Assembly: GCA_902798425.1 (NCBI GenBank) | Contig: CADBWR010000031.1 | Span: 1 to 45,545 of the forward strand | Reading direction: 5' to 3' | Length of the DNA stretch: 45,545 nucleotides | DNA from: an uncultured Bacteroidales bacterium | GTDB taxonomy: Bacteria > Bacteroidota > Bacteroidia > Bacteroidales > Bacteroidaceae | Shown here: positions 1 through 9,298 of the stretch, in pieces | Position numbering within the stretch: position 1 is the stretch's first letter | Layout of the letters: the number at the start of each line of letters is the position of its first letter | The notes under the pieces: model-generated | Database searches by the model: none | Told to the model about the DNA's origin: nothing | The model's input: the letters and a program-made list of their open reading frames with translations, nothing else | Translations under genes and position numbers: made by a program

Positions 1-1470
1 CCAACTCTCGTAGTTGCTGCGGTGGGCAGAGCTGTACATGCGGGGGAAGAACATGTTCTGAGCATATTGGTATTCGTCCTTGGTACGTACTACAAAGTAT
101 TCATCCTTCTCGTCGGGCGAAGCCTTCTCCTTACGTTGCCAGACAGGGTCGCCCTTCTTCATAACAGGCTTGCAATATTCGCCGTCTTTCTCCAAGGCTA
201 CCTGTGATGTGTAGGCAGGACCATAGAACAGGGGGCGCTGGCCGTACTGTTCGCGTCCTAAGTATTCGCCCAGTGTGAAGATATCCTCAGGAGAGTTCTG
301 GTCCATGGGCGGGTTAGCCGATGAACGGATCACGATAAGTGCGTAGCTGGAGTAGCCAATCATCAGCATGAGCATACAGAGCAGCGACGTGTTCTTGATG
401 CGGGCGCTGACAAGGGCTTTTGGCTTTTGGCCATTGGCTTTTAGCTTGAAGTCCAGAACGAACCACATGGCGACGAGTACCACGATGCCGATAACTACCG
501 ACAGCCAACCGTGACCATAGAAAGGAATGCCCAGCATGGCGACAGCCAAGAGGAATGCGGCATTTTGTCGCTTGGGAGCCTTGTCGTTATACGTTTCGTA
601 GATAGCCCAGATGATAGCGGCTACAAGCAGGAAGATATAGATAATCTCGCCCGTATTGAAAGGACAGCCCAGCACGTTGACAAAGAACAATTCAAACCAG
701 CCACCAACCTGTACGATGCCAGGAACGACACCATAGAGTACAGCAGCCAAAATTACCACTGAGATAAACAATGCAAAAAGCGAACCCTTGAGGTCACGCT
801 TCGGGTCGTCAATGGGGAATTTGCGATAGTAGTAGACCAGCACAATGGCAGGCAGACACAGTAGGTTCAGCAGGTGTACACCGATGGATAGACCTGTCAT
901 GTACATGATAAGTACCAGCCAGCGGTCTGCATGAGGCTGGTCAGCCTGGTCTTCCCATTTCAGGATTAGCCAGAAAACCACAGCAGTGAAAGCGCTGGAG
1001 TAGGCATATACCTCGCCCTCTACCGCTGAGAACCAGAAGGTATCACTGAAAGTGTATATCAGCGCTCCCACCATGGCTGAGGCCTCTATGGCTATCCATT
1101 TATATAATGGTATGTCCGTCAGCCTCGCAGCGTTGCGGAAGTCTTCCTGCTTGATGAGCAGGCGGCGCACCAGATGCGAGATGGTCCAAAACAAGAACAG
1201 GATGGTGGCCGCTGACAACAGCGCACTCATCATGTTGACCATGAGAGCCACCTGTGAGGGATCGCTGGCAAACTGTGAGAATAGATTGGCTGTGAGCATG
1301 AAGAACGGAGCACCGGGTGGGTGACCGATTTCCAGTTTATAACCAGTGGAGATAAATTCCGGACAGTCCCAAAAAGATGCTGTCGGTTCGACGGTGGAGC
1401 AATATACGAAGGCAGCGATGGCAAAGGCCAGCCAGCCCATGATGTTGTCCACGATTCTGAATTGTTTCAT
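1..1470 (-). CDS. DUF2723 family membrane protein (C-terminus cut by window edge)
   Basis: This is an open frame of 490 codons that runs off the left edge without a stop, so the C-terminal half is missing. It starts MKQFRIVDNIMGWLAF, and residues about 30-60 carry the WDCPEF and GHPPGAPFF motifs typical of the Bacteroidetes DUF2723 family (usually over 1000 residues, sometimes classed as glycosyltransferase family 117 because of its GT-C-like membrane fold). Several hydrophobic spans follow, then a soluble stretch reaching FFPRMYSS at the edge. The substrate is unknown; membrane glycosyl transfer is inferred from the fold only. The ATG at 1470 is supported by a -7 promoter box 37 bp upstream. 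A degenerate heptamer array (414-448) lies inside the coding region and encodes LKANGQKPKALV. Confidence 0.85.
   Translation of the reverse strand, partial: MKQFRIVDNIMGWLAFAIAAFVYCSTVEPTASFWDCPEFISTGYKLEIGHPPGAPFFMLTANLFSQFASDPSQVALMVNMMSALLSAATILFLFWTISHLVRRLLIKQEDFRNAARLTDIPLYKWIAIEASAMVGALIYTFSDTFWFSAVEGEVYAYSSAFTAVVFWLILKWEDQADQPHADRWLVLIMYMTGLSIGVHLLNLLCLPAIVLVYYYRKFPIDDPKRDLKGSLFALFISVVILAAVLYGVVPGIVQVGGWFELFFVNVLGCPFNTGEIIYIFLLVAAIIWAIYETYNDKAPKRQNAAFLLAVAMLGIPFYGHGWLSVVIGIVVLVAMWFVLDFKLKANGQKPKALVSARIKNTSLLCMLMLMIGYSSYALIVIRSSANPPMDQNSPEDIFTLGEYLGREQYGQRPLFYGPAYTSQVALEKDGEYCKPVMKKGDPVWQRKEKASPDEKDEYFVVRTKDEYQYAQNMFFPRMYSSAHRSNYESW
414..448. repeat. Degenerate heptamer array inside the DUF2723 gene
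   Basis: Five 7-bp units of the form TGGCTTT or close variants (gggcttt, tggcttt, tggccat, tggcttt, tagcttg) stand in tandem. The stretch is in frame within the coding sequence and looks like an inserted low-complexity segment in a soluble part of the protein. It has the same 7-bp period as the intergenic arrays listed elsewhere. Confidence 0.55.
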
Positions 1471-1506
1471 TATCTGATTGTCTATTGAGTTTTTTGTTCC
1501 AATCTG

Positions 1507-1514
1507 CAAAGGTA
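1507..1514 (-). promoter_or_regulatory. Promoter -7 box for the DUF2723 gene
   Basis: Read on the minus strand the site is TACCTTTG, a perfect match to the Bacteroidetes -7 consensus TAnnTTTG, 37 bp upstream of the ATG. No clear -33 box is visible because the upstream DNA is a heptamer array. Confidence 0.6.
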
Positions 1515-1522
1515 ATATTTAT

Positions 1523-1550
1523 AATGAAGAATGAAGAATGAAGAATGAAG
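1523..1550. repeat. Heptamer tandem repeat, AATGAAG x4
   Basis: Four perfect 7-bp units fill the space directly upstream of the DUF2723 promoter and downstream of the YqaA-like gene. The unit is the reverse complement, in another rotation, of the CATTCTT array at 30678-30705. Confidence 0.85.
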
Positions 1551-1588
1551 AATTTGCTTTAGCCTTGTTTTTTTTAACGTTTAAACAG

Positions 1589-2041
1589 CTATATAAACAG
1601 TTGTGCGCCATATATTAAGACCACATAACGCAGGAATTTTCCCAATGCAATGCTGGTCAGTGAGATGGAGATATTGGCACGCATTAGTCCTAATACAATA
1701 GTGATGGCTGAACCCAACAGGGGTACGAAAGCAAAGAAGCCCATCCAGGCACCATGGCCTCCCATGAAGCGGGTAGCTTTGTCAAGGTCTTGCTGTTTGA
1801 CGTGCAGGTACTTCTCTATCCATTCAATCTTTCCCTGGCGTCCTACAAAGTAGTTGAACATGCCGCCTGCCACGTTGCCAATGGTGCCATAGATGATGAG
1901 CCCCCACGGGTCCAACCCGGCTGCCAGCAGTCCTGTCATTACCGCCTCGCTGGAGAAGGGAAAGAAGGAACCGGCAATGAAGGCTGTGATGAGCATGCCC
2001 CAATAACCGTAGCTGATTAATAGAGAGATGATGAACTCCAT
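1589..2041 (-). CDS. YqaA/DedA-type (VTT domain) membrane protein
   Basis: A 150-residue inner-membrane protein with about four hydrophobic spans. The early FIAGSFFPFSSEAVMTG stretch and the GNVAGGMFNYFVGRQG loop are the signature of the short YqaA branch of the SNARE-associated/VTT (DedA) superfamily, and the length fits that branch. DedA relatives are linked to lipid carrier transport and membrane homeostasis; the substrate here cannot be told. The start overlaps the preceding membrane-protein gene by 25 bp, which suggests translational coupling at the end of the purD operon. No strong terminator is visible between its stop and the next heptamer array. Confidence 0.75.
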   Translation of the reverse strand: MEFIISLLISYGYWGMLITAFIAGSFFPFSSEAVMTGLLAAGLDPWGLIIYGTIGNVAGGMFNYFVGRQGKIEWIEKYLHVKQQDLDKATRFMGGHGAWMGFFAFVPLLGSAITIVLGLMRANISISLTSIALGKFLRYVVLIYGAQLFI

Positions 2042-2955
2042 ATATTATAAAAGGTGAGCACGATCGTAGCCGCCGAGAGCAATAAAAAGACGATGTTGGT
2101 CAGTCTGGTGGAAGTCAATGCTATGAAGTGCGCTATCAACGGTGACGTGTTGAGAATCATAATGAGTAACATAGCATTGAAGTGTTGAGGCTGTAGCCAT
2201 AGAAAGACAAAAGCTGCCAAATCCATCCACATAAAGAACCCATAGAACATACGGATGCGTATCTTGTCGAGGTAGTTCTTACGGATAAAATGAACTATGC
2301 CTATGACGGCCATGAGCGCTGTCAGTGCCAGGGTGGCTTTTTGGTATGAGGTAATGCCGTATAGGTTGAACGGCTCCTCAAAAACCATAAGTGCCGAGAA
2401 GTGGTCTGCGATGAGTGTGTATTCATGCTGGTAGATGAGCCAGATGCTGCCAAACCAATAGGGAGTGAGCAGTCCGATGATTGATGCAGCCCACGTGCGC
2501 CACGACATCGACATAATATTGGTTATCATCAGCAACCAGATGATTGGCAGAAAGAATAGTACGTGGACATACGCTATTGATGCAATGCTATAAAACAGGA
2601 AAGCATAATAGGTAAAGCCTGCCGCCGTCTTATCCTGATAGGTTTGGAATAGCAGTAGTGCCGAAGCTACGAGACAAACCAGCATGACAGCTTCTGGCAG
2701 GGCAGGAAACAGGAAACAGGCACAGCACGTCAATGCAAGAAACGCACAACTCACCATGCGTGAGAAGATGCGTATCAGTGCGTTTGTGTTATTGAGCTCT
2801 ACCATGAGGTAGGTGGCAATACCATAGCATATCAGCTGCCACCACCAGTTGTTGCTGCCTATGCCACAAACGAACCACACCGCCATGGCATAGACAACTA
2901 TAACGGGCATAGTCAGCCTGTTCTCGGCAATTCTATTCTGTAGTAGTTTCTTCAA
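2017..2955 (-). CDS. Polytopic membrane protein downstream of purD (possibly DUF6427-like)
   Basis: A 312-residue, very hydrophobic protein with roughly nine or ten membrane spans. A conserved-looking block near the middle (FFLPIIWLLMI followed by WRTWAASIIGLLTPYWFG) resembles what I remember of the DUF6427 family, which in Bacteroidetes also tends to lie next to purD; this link is a recollection and not a search result. The gene starts 32 bp after the purD stop and overlaps the YqaA-like gene, so the three are probably one transcript. Function unknown. Confidence 0.65.
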   Translation of the reverse strand: MKKLLQNRIAENRLTMPVIVVYAMAVWFVCGIGSNNWWWQLICYGIATYLMVELNNTNALIRIFSRMVSCAFLALTCCACFLFPALPEAVMLVCLVASALLLFQTYQDKTAAGFTYYAFLFYSIASIAYVHVLFFLPIIWLLMITNIMSMSWRTWAASIIGLLTPYWFGSIWLIYQHEYTLIADHFSALMVFEEPFNLYGITSYQKATLALTALMAVIGIVHFIRKNYLDKIRIRMFYGFFMWMDLAAFVFLWLQPQHFNAMLLIMILNTSPLIAHFIALTSTRLTNIVFLLLSAATIVLTFYNIWSSSSLY

Positions 2956-2987
2956 CTCTAAACTGTCAACTAAGCGTGTGGGTACCT

Positions 2988-4274
2988 TTATAGGTCTGCT
3001 CCGATGTCTCGACGGAAGTACTTGTCGGTAAACTGTATCTTCTGCGCTTCAGTGAACGATTTCTGCAGTGCTTCTTCCTTGTTCTTGCCATAAGAGGAAA
3101 CGGCAATGACGCGGCCACCATTGGTGACAACCTCGCCGTCTTTTGTTGTTGTGCCGGCATGGAAGACGACAGAGCCTTCAACAAGATTGATGCCACTGAT
3201 GGGATAGCCCTTCTTGTATGCTTCTGGATAGCCACCGCTCACTAGCATAACACAGACTGCTGAACGATCGTCGAAGACGACGGGATGCTGGTCGAGATGA
3301 CCTGCAGCCACACCCTCGAAGAGGTCGACGATATCGCTCTTCAGACGCAGCATAACGGTTTCTGTCTCTGGATCGCCCATACGACAGTTGTATTCAATAA
3401 CATAGGGTTCGGGCTCGCCATTAGGTGTATTGGTGCGGTTGATGAGACCAAAGAAGATGAAGCCCTTATAGTCGATGCCATCGGCTTTCAAGCCCTTTAC
3501 TGTAGGACGAATAATATGGTCTTCCACCTTCTGCATCCACTCCTTGGTAGCAAAGGGTACGGGACTGACAGAACCCATACCGCCCGTGTTAAGACCGGTA
3601 TCGCCCTCGCCAATGCGCTTGTAGTCCTTGGCTTCAGGCAGTATCTGATAGTGCTCGCCATCAGTCAGTACAAAAACGCTGCACTCGATGCCGCTCATAA
3701 ATTCCTCGATGACCACACGACTGCTGGCATTGCCAAACATGCCGCCCAGCATCTCCTGCAGTTCCTTCTTGGCTTCTTCGAGGGTAGGGAGGATGAGTAC
3801 ACCCTTACCGGCACAGAGACCGTCAGCCTTCAGCACATAGGGGGCCTGGAGTGTTTCCAAGAAGGCTAACCCTTCCTGAACATGCTCTCCATCGAACGTC
3901 TCGTAACGAGCTGTAGGAATGTTGTGGCGTACCATGAATGCTTTGGCAAAGTCCTTAGACCCTTCCAGTACGGCACCAGCCTTCGATGGGCCAATGACGG
4001 GAATATTCTTCGTGCGCTCGTCAGCTCTCATGTCGTCGTAGATACCTTTAACCAGTGGGTCTTCGGGTCCTACAACCACCATGTCAATGGCTTGAGCAAC
4101 GCAAAACTGTTTGATAGCTTCAAAGTCGTCTGCTTTCATGGCTACATTTTCTCCGCAATTACTGGTGCCGGCGTTGCCTGGGGCGATGAACAGTTTCTCA
4201 CATTTCTCACTCTGTGCAATCTTCCATGCCAAGGCATGTTCGCGACCGCCACTGCCTAAAAGTAGTATTTTCAT
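2988..4274 (-). CDS. purD: Phosphoribosylamine--glycine ligase
   Basis: PurD (GAR synthetase) joins 5-phosphoribosylamine and glycine using ATP, the second step of de novo purine synthesis in the cytoplasm. The 428-residue length fits the family. It opens with the N-domain loop [16 protein letters not shown], continues with the ATP-grasp region ([15 protein letters not shown] at about 150, [10 protein letters not shown] near 295) and ends with the small C-domain ([16 protein letters not shown]). The gene starts 41 bp after the serB stop with no obvious promoter between, so it probably belongs to the same transcript as serB and the downstream membrane genes. Confidence 0.95.
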   Translation of the reverse strand: MKILLLGSGGREHALAWKIAQSEKCEKLFIAPGNAGTSNCGENVAMKADDFEAIKQFCVAQAIDMVVVGPEDPLVKGIYDDMRADERTKNIPVIGPSKAGAVLEGSKDFAKAFMVRHNIPTARYETFDGEHVQEGLAFLETLQAPYVLKADGLCAGKGVLILPTLEEAKKELQEMLGGMFGNASSRVVIEEFMSGIECSVFVLTDGEHYQILPEAKDYKRIGEGDTGLNTGGMGSVSPVPFATKEWMQKVEDHIIRPTVKGLKADGIDYKGFIFFGLINRTNTPNGEPEPYVIEYNCRMGDPETETVMLRLKSDIVDLFEGVAAGHLDQHPVVFDDRSAVCVMLVSGGYPEAYKKGYPISGINLVEGSVVFHAGTTTKDGEVVTNGGRVIAVSSYGKNKEEALQKSFTEAQKIQFTDKYFRRDIGADL

Positions 4275-4315
4275 ATTGTTATATTTTTTTTATTTTGATA
4301 ATCCGGTATTCTCCT

Positions 4316-5545
4316 TTATAGTTTTCCCTGGTCTCCCAGATAACTGTCCTTGAAACCGAGGAAGTAGAGCACGCCGTCCAGTCCGAGGGTATTGATGCTC
4401 TGCTTGGCATTAGCCACCACACGGGGCTTGGCATGGAAAGCAATGCCAAGGCCAGCCTCACTAATCATAGGCAGGTCGTTGGCGCCATCACCAACAGCAA
4501 TGGTCTGTGCTAAGTTGACCTTCTCTACTTGTGCGATGAGCTTGAGCAACTCAGCCTTGCGGTGACCGTCTACGATTTCACCGATATAGCGGCCTGTCAG
4601 TTTGCCGTCTTCTCCCACCTCCAACTCATTGGCATAGACATAATCAATACCGTAGCGGCGCTGTAAGTATTCGCCAAAGAAGGTGAATCCACCAGAGAGG
4701 ATGGCAATCTTGTAACCGCAGGTCTTCAGTACCGACATCAAGCGGTCTGCACCTTCCGTAATGGGCAGATGCTCGGCAATGTCCTGCATGACGCTGACAT
4801 CCAAACCTTTCAACAATGCTACGCGACGGGTGAAACTCTCCTTGAAGTCTATCTCGCCACGCATAGCACTCTCGGTGATAGCACGTACCTGGTCCCCCAC
4901 GCCATTGCGCTCGGCCAATTCATCTATGCACTCCGTCTGAATCAGTGTGGAGTCCATATCGAAACAGATGAGACGACGCATGCGTCGGAACATATCATCT
5001 TTCTGGAAAGAGAAGTCTATCTCCATTTCACTAGACAGCTTCATCAGCTTACGCTGCATCTCCTGGCGGTTGATGGGTTCGCCGCGCAGCGAGAACTGGA
5101 TGCAGGCACGGGTGTGCTTATCGAGTTGTTTGATACTCTTTCTACCTGTTAGACGCAGAATGCTGTCGATGTTCAGCCCCTGGTCAGCCAGAATGCGCGT
5201 GGCAGCTTCTATCTGTCGAGCCTCCAACTGGCGTCCCAGTACCATGAGAATGTAGCGGTTCTTGCCTTGGTGACCTACCCAGTCTTCATATTCATCATCG
5301 CTGATGGGTGCAAAACCGATATTAACACCCAACTCAGTGGCCTTAAACAGCAGTTCCTTCATGGCTAAGCCAGATTTCATCTCGTCCATGCGGATGAGAA
5401 TACCGAGTGACAATGTGCTGTGGATGTCTGCCTGGCCGATGTCGAGTACCTGAGCATCATATTTAGCAAGGATACCCATAACTGCGGCAGTTAATCCAGG
5501 ACGGTCCTGTCCGGTAATGCGTACTAATATCTGTTCTTCTTTCAC
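4316..5545 (-). CDS. serB: Phosphoserine phosphatase with N-terminal ACT domains
   Basis: SerB hydrolyses O-phosphoserine to serine, the last step of serine synthesis. The 409-residue protein has two ACT-like regions (about residues 5-85 and 95-170, starting ILVRITGQDRPGLTAAV) and then a HAD domain. The catalytic DMDST motif begins at Asp196, with Asp198 as the second acid; later HAD motifs ILSGGFT and AVGDGANDLPM are present. The ACT tandem suggests amino-acid binding or dimer control, as in other long SerB proteins. It lies between the S9 peptidase gene and purD in one orientation. The gap to the upstream gene is filled by a 28-bp heptamer array. Confidence 0.95.
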   Translation of the reverse strand: MKEEQILVRITGQDRPGLTAAVMGILAKYDAQVLDIGQADIHSTLSLGILIRMDEMKSGLAMKELLFKATELGVNIGFAPISDDEYEDWVGHQGKNRYILMVLGRQLEARQIEAATRILADQGLNIDSILRLTGRKSIKQLDKHTRACIQFSLRGEPINRQEMQRKLMKLSSEMEIDFSFQKDDMFRRMRRLICFDMDSTLIQTECIDELAERNGVGDQVRAITESAMRGEIDFKESFTRRVALLKGLDVSVMQDIAEHLPITEGADRLMSVLKTCGYKIAILSGGFTFFGEYLQRRYGIDYVYANELEVGEDGKLTGRYIGEIVDGHRKAELLKLIAQVEKVNLAQTIAVGDGANDLPMISEAGLGIAFHAKPRVVANAKQSINTLGLDGVLYFLGFKDSYLGDQGKL

Positions 5546-5550
5546 AACTC

Positions 5551-5578
5551 TAATTCTTAATGCTTAATTCTTAATTCC
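5551..5578. repeat. Heptamer tandem repeat, TAATTCT x4 (degenerate)
   Basis: Four 7-bp units (taattct, taatgct, taattct, taattcc) fill the gap between serB and the peptidase gene. The last unit supplies the TAA stop codon of the peptidase (complement of 5571-5573), so the array forms that gene's end. Confidence 0.75.
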
Positions 5579-7760
5579 TCCCCTCCTTTTTGGGAGTAGG
5601 CTTCAAATAGTCTTCAAAATATTGTGTGATGCGTTCATGCAGATGTACACTGGCATGTCCGCGCATATTGTGCTCCTCACCGGGATAAGCAAAGAAGTCT
5701 GGCTGGGTGCCAGCTTTAATGCAGGCGTCGAGGAACGACAGACAATGCTGTGGAACAACCGTTGGGTCGTTGTAGCCCGTTATTATTTGTAGCTTGCCTT
5801 TCAAATGACCTGCCTTGTTGATGAGGCTACTCTTTTCATAGCCCTCTGGATTCGTCTGGGGCGTGTCCATATAGCGCTCACCATACATAATCTCATACCA
5901 TTTCCAGTCGATGACAGGACCTCCAGCGACACCAACTTTAAAAACGTCGGGGTAGTTAAGCATGAGGGAGATGGTCATGAAACCGCCAAAACTCCAGCCG
6001 TGAACGCCCATGCGTTGGGCATCTACATACGGCAGATTCTTCAGATACTCCACACCCTTCATTTGGTCTTGCATCTCGACTTGACCTAATTGACGGAAGG
6101 TCACTTGCTCAAAGTCGCGACCGCGATTCTCTGAACCACGGTTGTCGAGAATAAAGACGATATAGCCCTTCTGTGCCATGTAGGTCTCCCAAGTACGGCT
6201 CTGCCAGTGCCATGAAGCCTCCACGTTGTGGGCGTGAGGACCGCCATAGACATAGACCACAGTGGGATATTTTTTTGTGGCATCAAAATTGTGGGGCTTC
6301 ACCATTCGATAATATAGGTCGGTCCTACCGTCGGCAGCCTTGATGGTACCGCTCTCGAAGATGGGTTGCTGATAGCCCTGCCAGGGGTCTGCTGCTGTCA
6401 GTAGGCGTACGGTCTTTGCTGTCTGCGTGCTGACAACATCAATATTGCGAGGTACGTCAGGCTCAGTATAACGGTCAACGAGATACATGCCGCTCTCCGA
6501 CAATTCACCACGATGAGAACCGCGGCCATTGTCCAGCAGTGTGCGCTTGCCCGTCTTGATGTCTACACGATAGATGTTGCGCTGGATGGCACTCTTCTCG
6601 TTCGATGCAATAATGATGCTCTTGTCTTTTCTGTTAAAGCCCAGCACATCCTCAACGACCCACGGCCCTTTCGTCAACTGCCTCAGCATCTCCCCCTTAT
6701 TATTAAAAAGGTAGAGGTGGTTGTAGCCATCACGCTGGCTCTGCATCATGAATGTTGTGTTATCCCATGGCAGGAAGACGATGGGGTGCATCGGCTCTAC
6801 ATATTTGTCGCTGGTTTCACGATACAGTTCAGCCTTTCTCTCGCCAGTTTCCGCATCGTAGCTGACGAGTCGACAGTCGTTTTGGTCGCGGTTCAACTCG
6901 AACATATAGATGCTCTTGGCGTCAGGGCTCCAGGCGATATTGGTGAAATAGCAAGCCTCCTCCGACTTTTCCAAAGAGAGGGGAGTCTTAAGGTAAATGG
7001 TTTTGTTTGTCTGTAAATCGTAAACGCCAACGGTAACAACATGACTTGTCATACCTGCCATAGGGTATTTGTCGGGTTCGTAGGTAGCTTCACGAGGGAA
7101 GATATCTACCTGCGGATAATCGGCTACCATACTCTGGTCCATGCGGTAGAATGCCAGCTTTTGCCCGTCGGGACTCCAGAAAGTGCCTTTGTCAATGCCG
7201 AATTCGTTGCGGTGAACGCTTTGCCCATAGACGATCTCGCGGCTACCATCGGTAGTCAGCTGATGCTTCTTGCCGTTGGCGTCAACCACAAAGAGCTGGT
7301 AGTTCTCCACGTATGCTGTCGCTTTTGATACCTTGTTCCAGTCGTTGGCAGTCTGACCAGAAATGCTGTCCTGCCATACAATCTTGTGCGTTTTGAAGTT
7401 GAACAACAGAAATGACCGTTTATTACCCAGGGCCACCAATGGTTGGTCCGGGTATGGGAAAGTCGCATGATAGAGTGCACGGACATAGTGCGAGTCGTCA
7501 CTAACGAGCCATCTGTTTATCTCGTCAAGTGTGAAGAGTAGCTTCTCCTTGCCTGTCTTCTTGTTGACAAGATAACACTCTTCCACATCGGTGCGAATGA
7601 GTTCATCGCCCCACCATGCATACCATCTGTTCTTTGGCTGCATGTTACGGTAGTTGTTGCCACCGAAATTCAGATCTTCAAGGGTGAACAGCTTCTCTTC
7701 TTGGGCTGACATGTTGATTGACAGGGTGAGAATGAGAAAGAAAATTTTAATCTTCATCAT
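5571..7760 (-). CDS. S9 family peptidase (DPP-IV / prolyl tripeptidyl peptidase type)
   Basis: A 729-residue secreted serine peptidase that would trim dipeptides or tripeptides after proline from peptide N-termini in the periplasm or on the cell surface. A signal peptide (MMKIKIFFLILTLSINMSAQ) is followed by the beta-propeller DPPIV_N region, including AFYRMDQSMVADYPQVD and YPMAGM, and an alpha/beta-hydrolase domain. The catalytic serine is Ser590 in GWSFGG, with Asp665 in GYNDPTVVP and His697 in GEEHNMRGH. The 75- and 32-residue spacings match what I recall for Porphyromonas gingivalis DPPIV and PtpA. I cannot decide between di- and tripeptidyl activity. The start overlaps the upstream methyltransferase by 14 bp. 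Confidence 0.93.
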   Translation of the reverse strand: MMKIKIFFLILTLSINMSAQEEKLFTLEDLNFGGNNYRNMQPKNRWYAWWGDELIRTDVEECYLVNKKTGKEKLLFTLDEINRWLVSDDSHYVRALYHATFPYPDQPLVALGNKRSFLLFNFKTHKIVWQDSISGQTANDWNKVSKATAYVENYQLFVVDANGKKHQLTTDGSREIVYGQSVHRNEFGIDKGTFWSPDGQKLAFYRMDQSMVADYPQVDIFPREATYEPDKYPMAGMTSHVVTVGVYDLQTNKTIYLKTPLSLEKSEEACYFTNIAWSPDAKSIYMFELNRDQNDCRLVSYDAETGERKAELYRETSDKYVEPMHPIVFLPWDNTTFMMQSQRDGYNHLYLFNNKGEMLRQLTKGPWVVEDVLGFNRKDKSIIIASNEKSAIQRNIYRVDIKTGKRTLLDNGRGSHRGELSESGMYLVDRYTEPDVPRNIDVVSTQTAKTVRLLTAADPWQGYQQPIFESGTIKAADGRTDLYYRMVKPHNFDATKKYPTVVYVYGGPHAHNVEASWHWQSRTWETYMAQKGYIVFILDNRGSENRGRDFEQVTFRQLGQVEMQDQMKGVEYLKNLPYVDAQRMGVHGWSFGGFMTISLMLNYPDVFKVGVAGGPVIDWKWYEIMYGERYMDTPQTNPEGYEKSSLINKAGHLKGKLQIITGYNDPTVVPQHCLSFLDACIKAGTQPDFFAYPGEEHNMRGHASVHLHERITQYFEDYLKPTPKKEGRN

Positions 7761-9216
7761 CGTGGAAACGGCGGTTGTCCTTCTTGAATGGTTTCTTGAA
7801 CTCGCGGTTGCCCTTAGGTCCTCTGAAGTCTCTGGAGTCTTTAGACTTCCTGAAGTCTCTTGAGCGTCTGTCTTCTCTCGATTCCCTTGCTTCGTATGGC
7901 TTTTTGGACTCTTTCTTCTCTAACGAGCGGAACTTGAATGTGCGGATGTCAGCCTCTGCATTCTCTTCCTGTTCATCAAGACGTTTCTTGAACTCGCGGT
8001 TTTGCTTGAATCGGCGCTTCTCAGCCATTTTCTGCTTTTCCTCTTCTGTCTTGACAATACCGCCCTCTTCGCGGAAGACGCTCATCTTGCCGTCAAACAT
8101 CTGGTACTTACGGAACTCGCACTCCAAAGAACCATTGAAGACAGGAATCTTGATGCTGGGCTTCAGGCCAATCTGTGCAAAGCACTCCTCGCGGTAGGAG
8201 AGAATCCATGCCTCATTGCCGGTAAACTGGTGCTTCAGTCGTTCGCCAATCATCTTATAAGTACCCAATAAATCAGGTGTCGATATACGCTCGCCATAGG
8301 GTGGGTTGGTGACGATGATACTCTTCTCCTTGGGTTGGCTGAAGTCCTTGAAGTCACGTTCCTCAACGGTGATGTCGCTGGTAAGACCAGCAGCCTTCGC
8401 ATTGAGGCGTGCAGTATTGACAGCCTTGATGTCTACGTCGTAGCCGTAGATATGGTGGTTGAACTCACGCTCCTGAGAGTCGTCATTGTATATCTTGTCG
8501 AAGAGGTCGGCGTCGAAATCGGGCCATTTCTCGAAGGCAAATTCCTTGCGGAACAGACCCGGAGCCATGTTGCGGGCAATGAGTGCAGCCTCAATGAGCA
8601 GGGTACCTGAGCCACACATAGGGTCTATAAAGTCGGTCTCTCCCTGCCACCCCGTCATCAGAATCATTCCTGCTGCCAGCACCTCGTTGAGCGGTGCTTC
8701 AACAGACTCTTGGCGGTAACCGCGACGGTGCAGTGACTCTCCGCTGGAGTCAAGAGACAGCGTACATTGGTCTTCTGCTATATGAATGTGCAGTCGTATG
8801 TCGGGATTGCTGATGCTGATATTCGGGCGTTTTCCTGTTCGCTCACGGAATTGGTCGACGATAGCATCTTTCACCTTGTAGGCAACGAACTTCGAGTGTC
8901 TGAATTCCTCGGAGAATACCACTGAGTCGACGGCAAAGGTCTTGTCAAGGGCAATATATTCGCTCCAGTCAATATCTTTAACTCCTTCATAGACATCGTC
9001 GGCAGAAAGTGCACGGAAGTGCTTGATGGGTTTTAGAATACGTATGGCGGTGTGTAGTTGGAAATTGGCGCGATACAAGAGCTCTTTATCACCCTTGAAA
9101 GATACCATTCGACGTCCAACTTGTACGTCGCTTGCGCCCAATTGCGCTAACTCCTTCGCTAAGACGGGCTCTAAACCCATAAAGGTCTTGGCGATGATTT
9201 CAAATTCTTGTGTCAT
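7747..9216 (-). CDS. THUMP-domain class I RNA methyltransferase (RlmL N-half type)
   Basis: A 489-residue protein with an N-terminal THUMP region (MTQEFEIIAKTFMGLEPVLA), a Rossmann methyltransferase with the motif FIDPMCGSGTLLIEAAL at about 190-206, and the catalytic TNPPYGERI motif near residue 303. This is the architecture of the N-terminal half of E. coli RlmL, which makes N2-methylguanosine 2445 in 23S rRNA. From about residue 390 a highly charged, low-complexity tail rich in Lys, Arg, Glu and Asp (repeats like SRDFRKSKDSRDFRGPK) extends to the C-terminus. Such a tail probably binds RNA, but that is inference. It is the first gene of the operon, with its own promoter at 9242-9273. Confidence 0.88.
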   Translation of the reverse strand: MTQEFEIIAKTFMGLEPVLAKELAQLGASDVQVGRRMVSFKGDKELLYRANFQLHTAIRILKPIKHFRALSADDVYEGVKDIDWSEYIALDKTFAVDSVVFSEEFRHSKFVAYKVKDAIVDQFRERTGKRPNISISNPDIRLHIHIAEDQCTLSLDSSGESLHRRGYRQESVEAPLNEVLAAGMILMTGWQGETDFIDPMCGSGTLLIEAALIARNMAPGLFRKEFAFEKWPDFDADLFDKIYNDDSQEREFNHHIYGYDVDIKAVNTARLNAKAAGLTSDITVEERDFKDFSQPKEKSIIVTNPPYGERISTPDLLGTYKMIGERLKHQFTGNEAWILSYREECFAQIGLKPSIKIPVFNGSLECEFRKYQMFDGKMSVFREEGGIVKTEEEKQKMAEKRRFKQNREFKKRLDEQEENAEADIRTFKFRSLEKKESKKPYEARESREDRRSRDFRKSKDSRDFRGPKGNREFKKPFKKDNRRFHDDED

Positions 9217-9241
9217 TATTTAAAAAGGTGTAATTGTGGTG

Positions 9242-9273
9242 CAAAGATAGTGCAAACAGAGCGAAAAACCAAA
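9242..9273 (-). promoter_or_regulatory. Promoter of the THUMP methyltransferase operon
   Basis: On the minus strand the -7 box TATCTTTG (9242-9249) is preceded by a -33 TTTG (complement of 9270-9273) at 20 bp spacing. The -33 box lies in the left arm of a perfect 15-bp inverted repeat (9265-9279 / 9284-9298). Confidence 0.7.
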
Positions 9274-9298
9274 GAAAAACGCATTTTTCTTTGGTTTT
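9265..9298. repeat. Perfect inverted repeat in the divergent promoter region
   Basis: Arms of 15 bp (left AAAACCAAAGAAAAA) are separated by the four bases CGCA. Each arm contains the -33 box of one of two divergent promoters, so the palindrome is the shared core of both. Related palindromes occur upstream of lysS and the NhaD gene. Confidence 0.85.
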
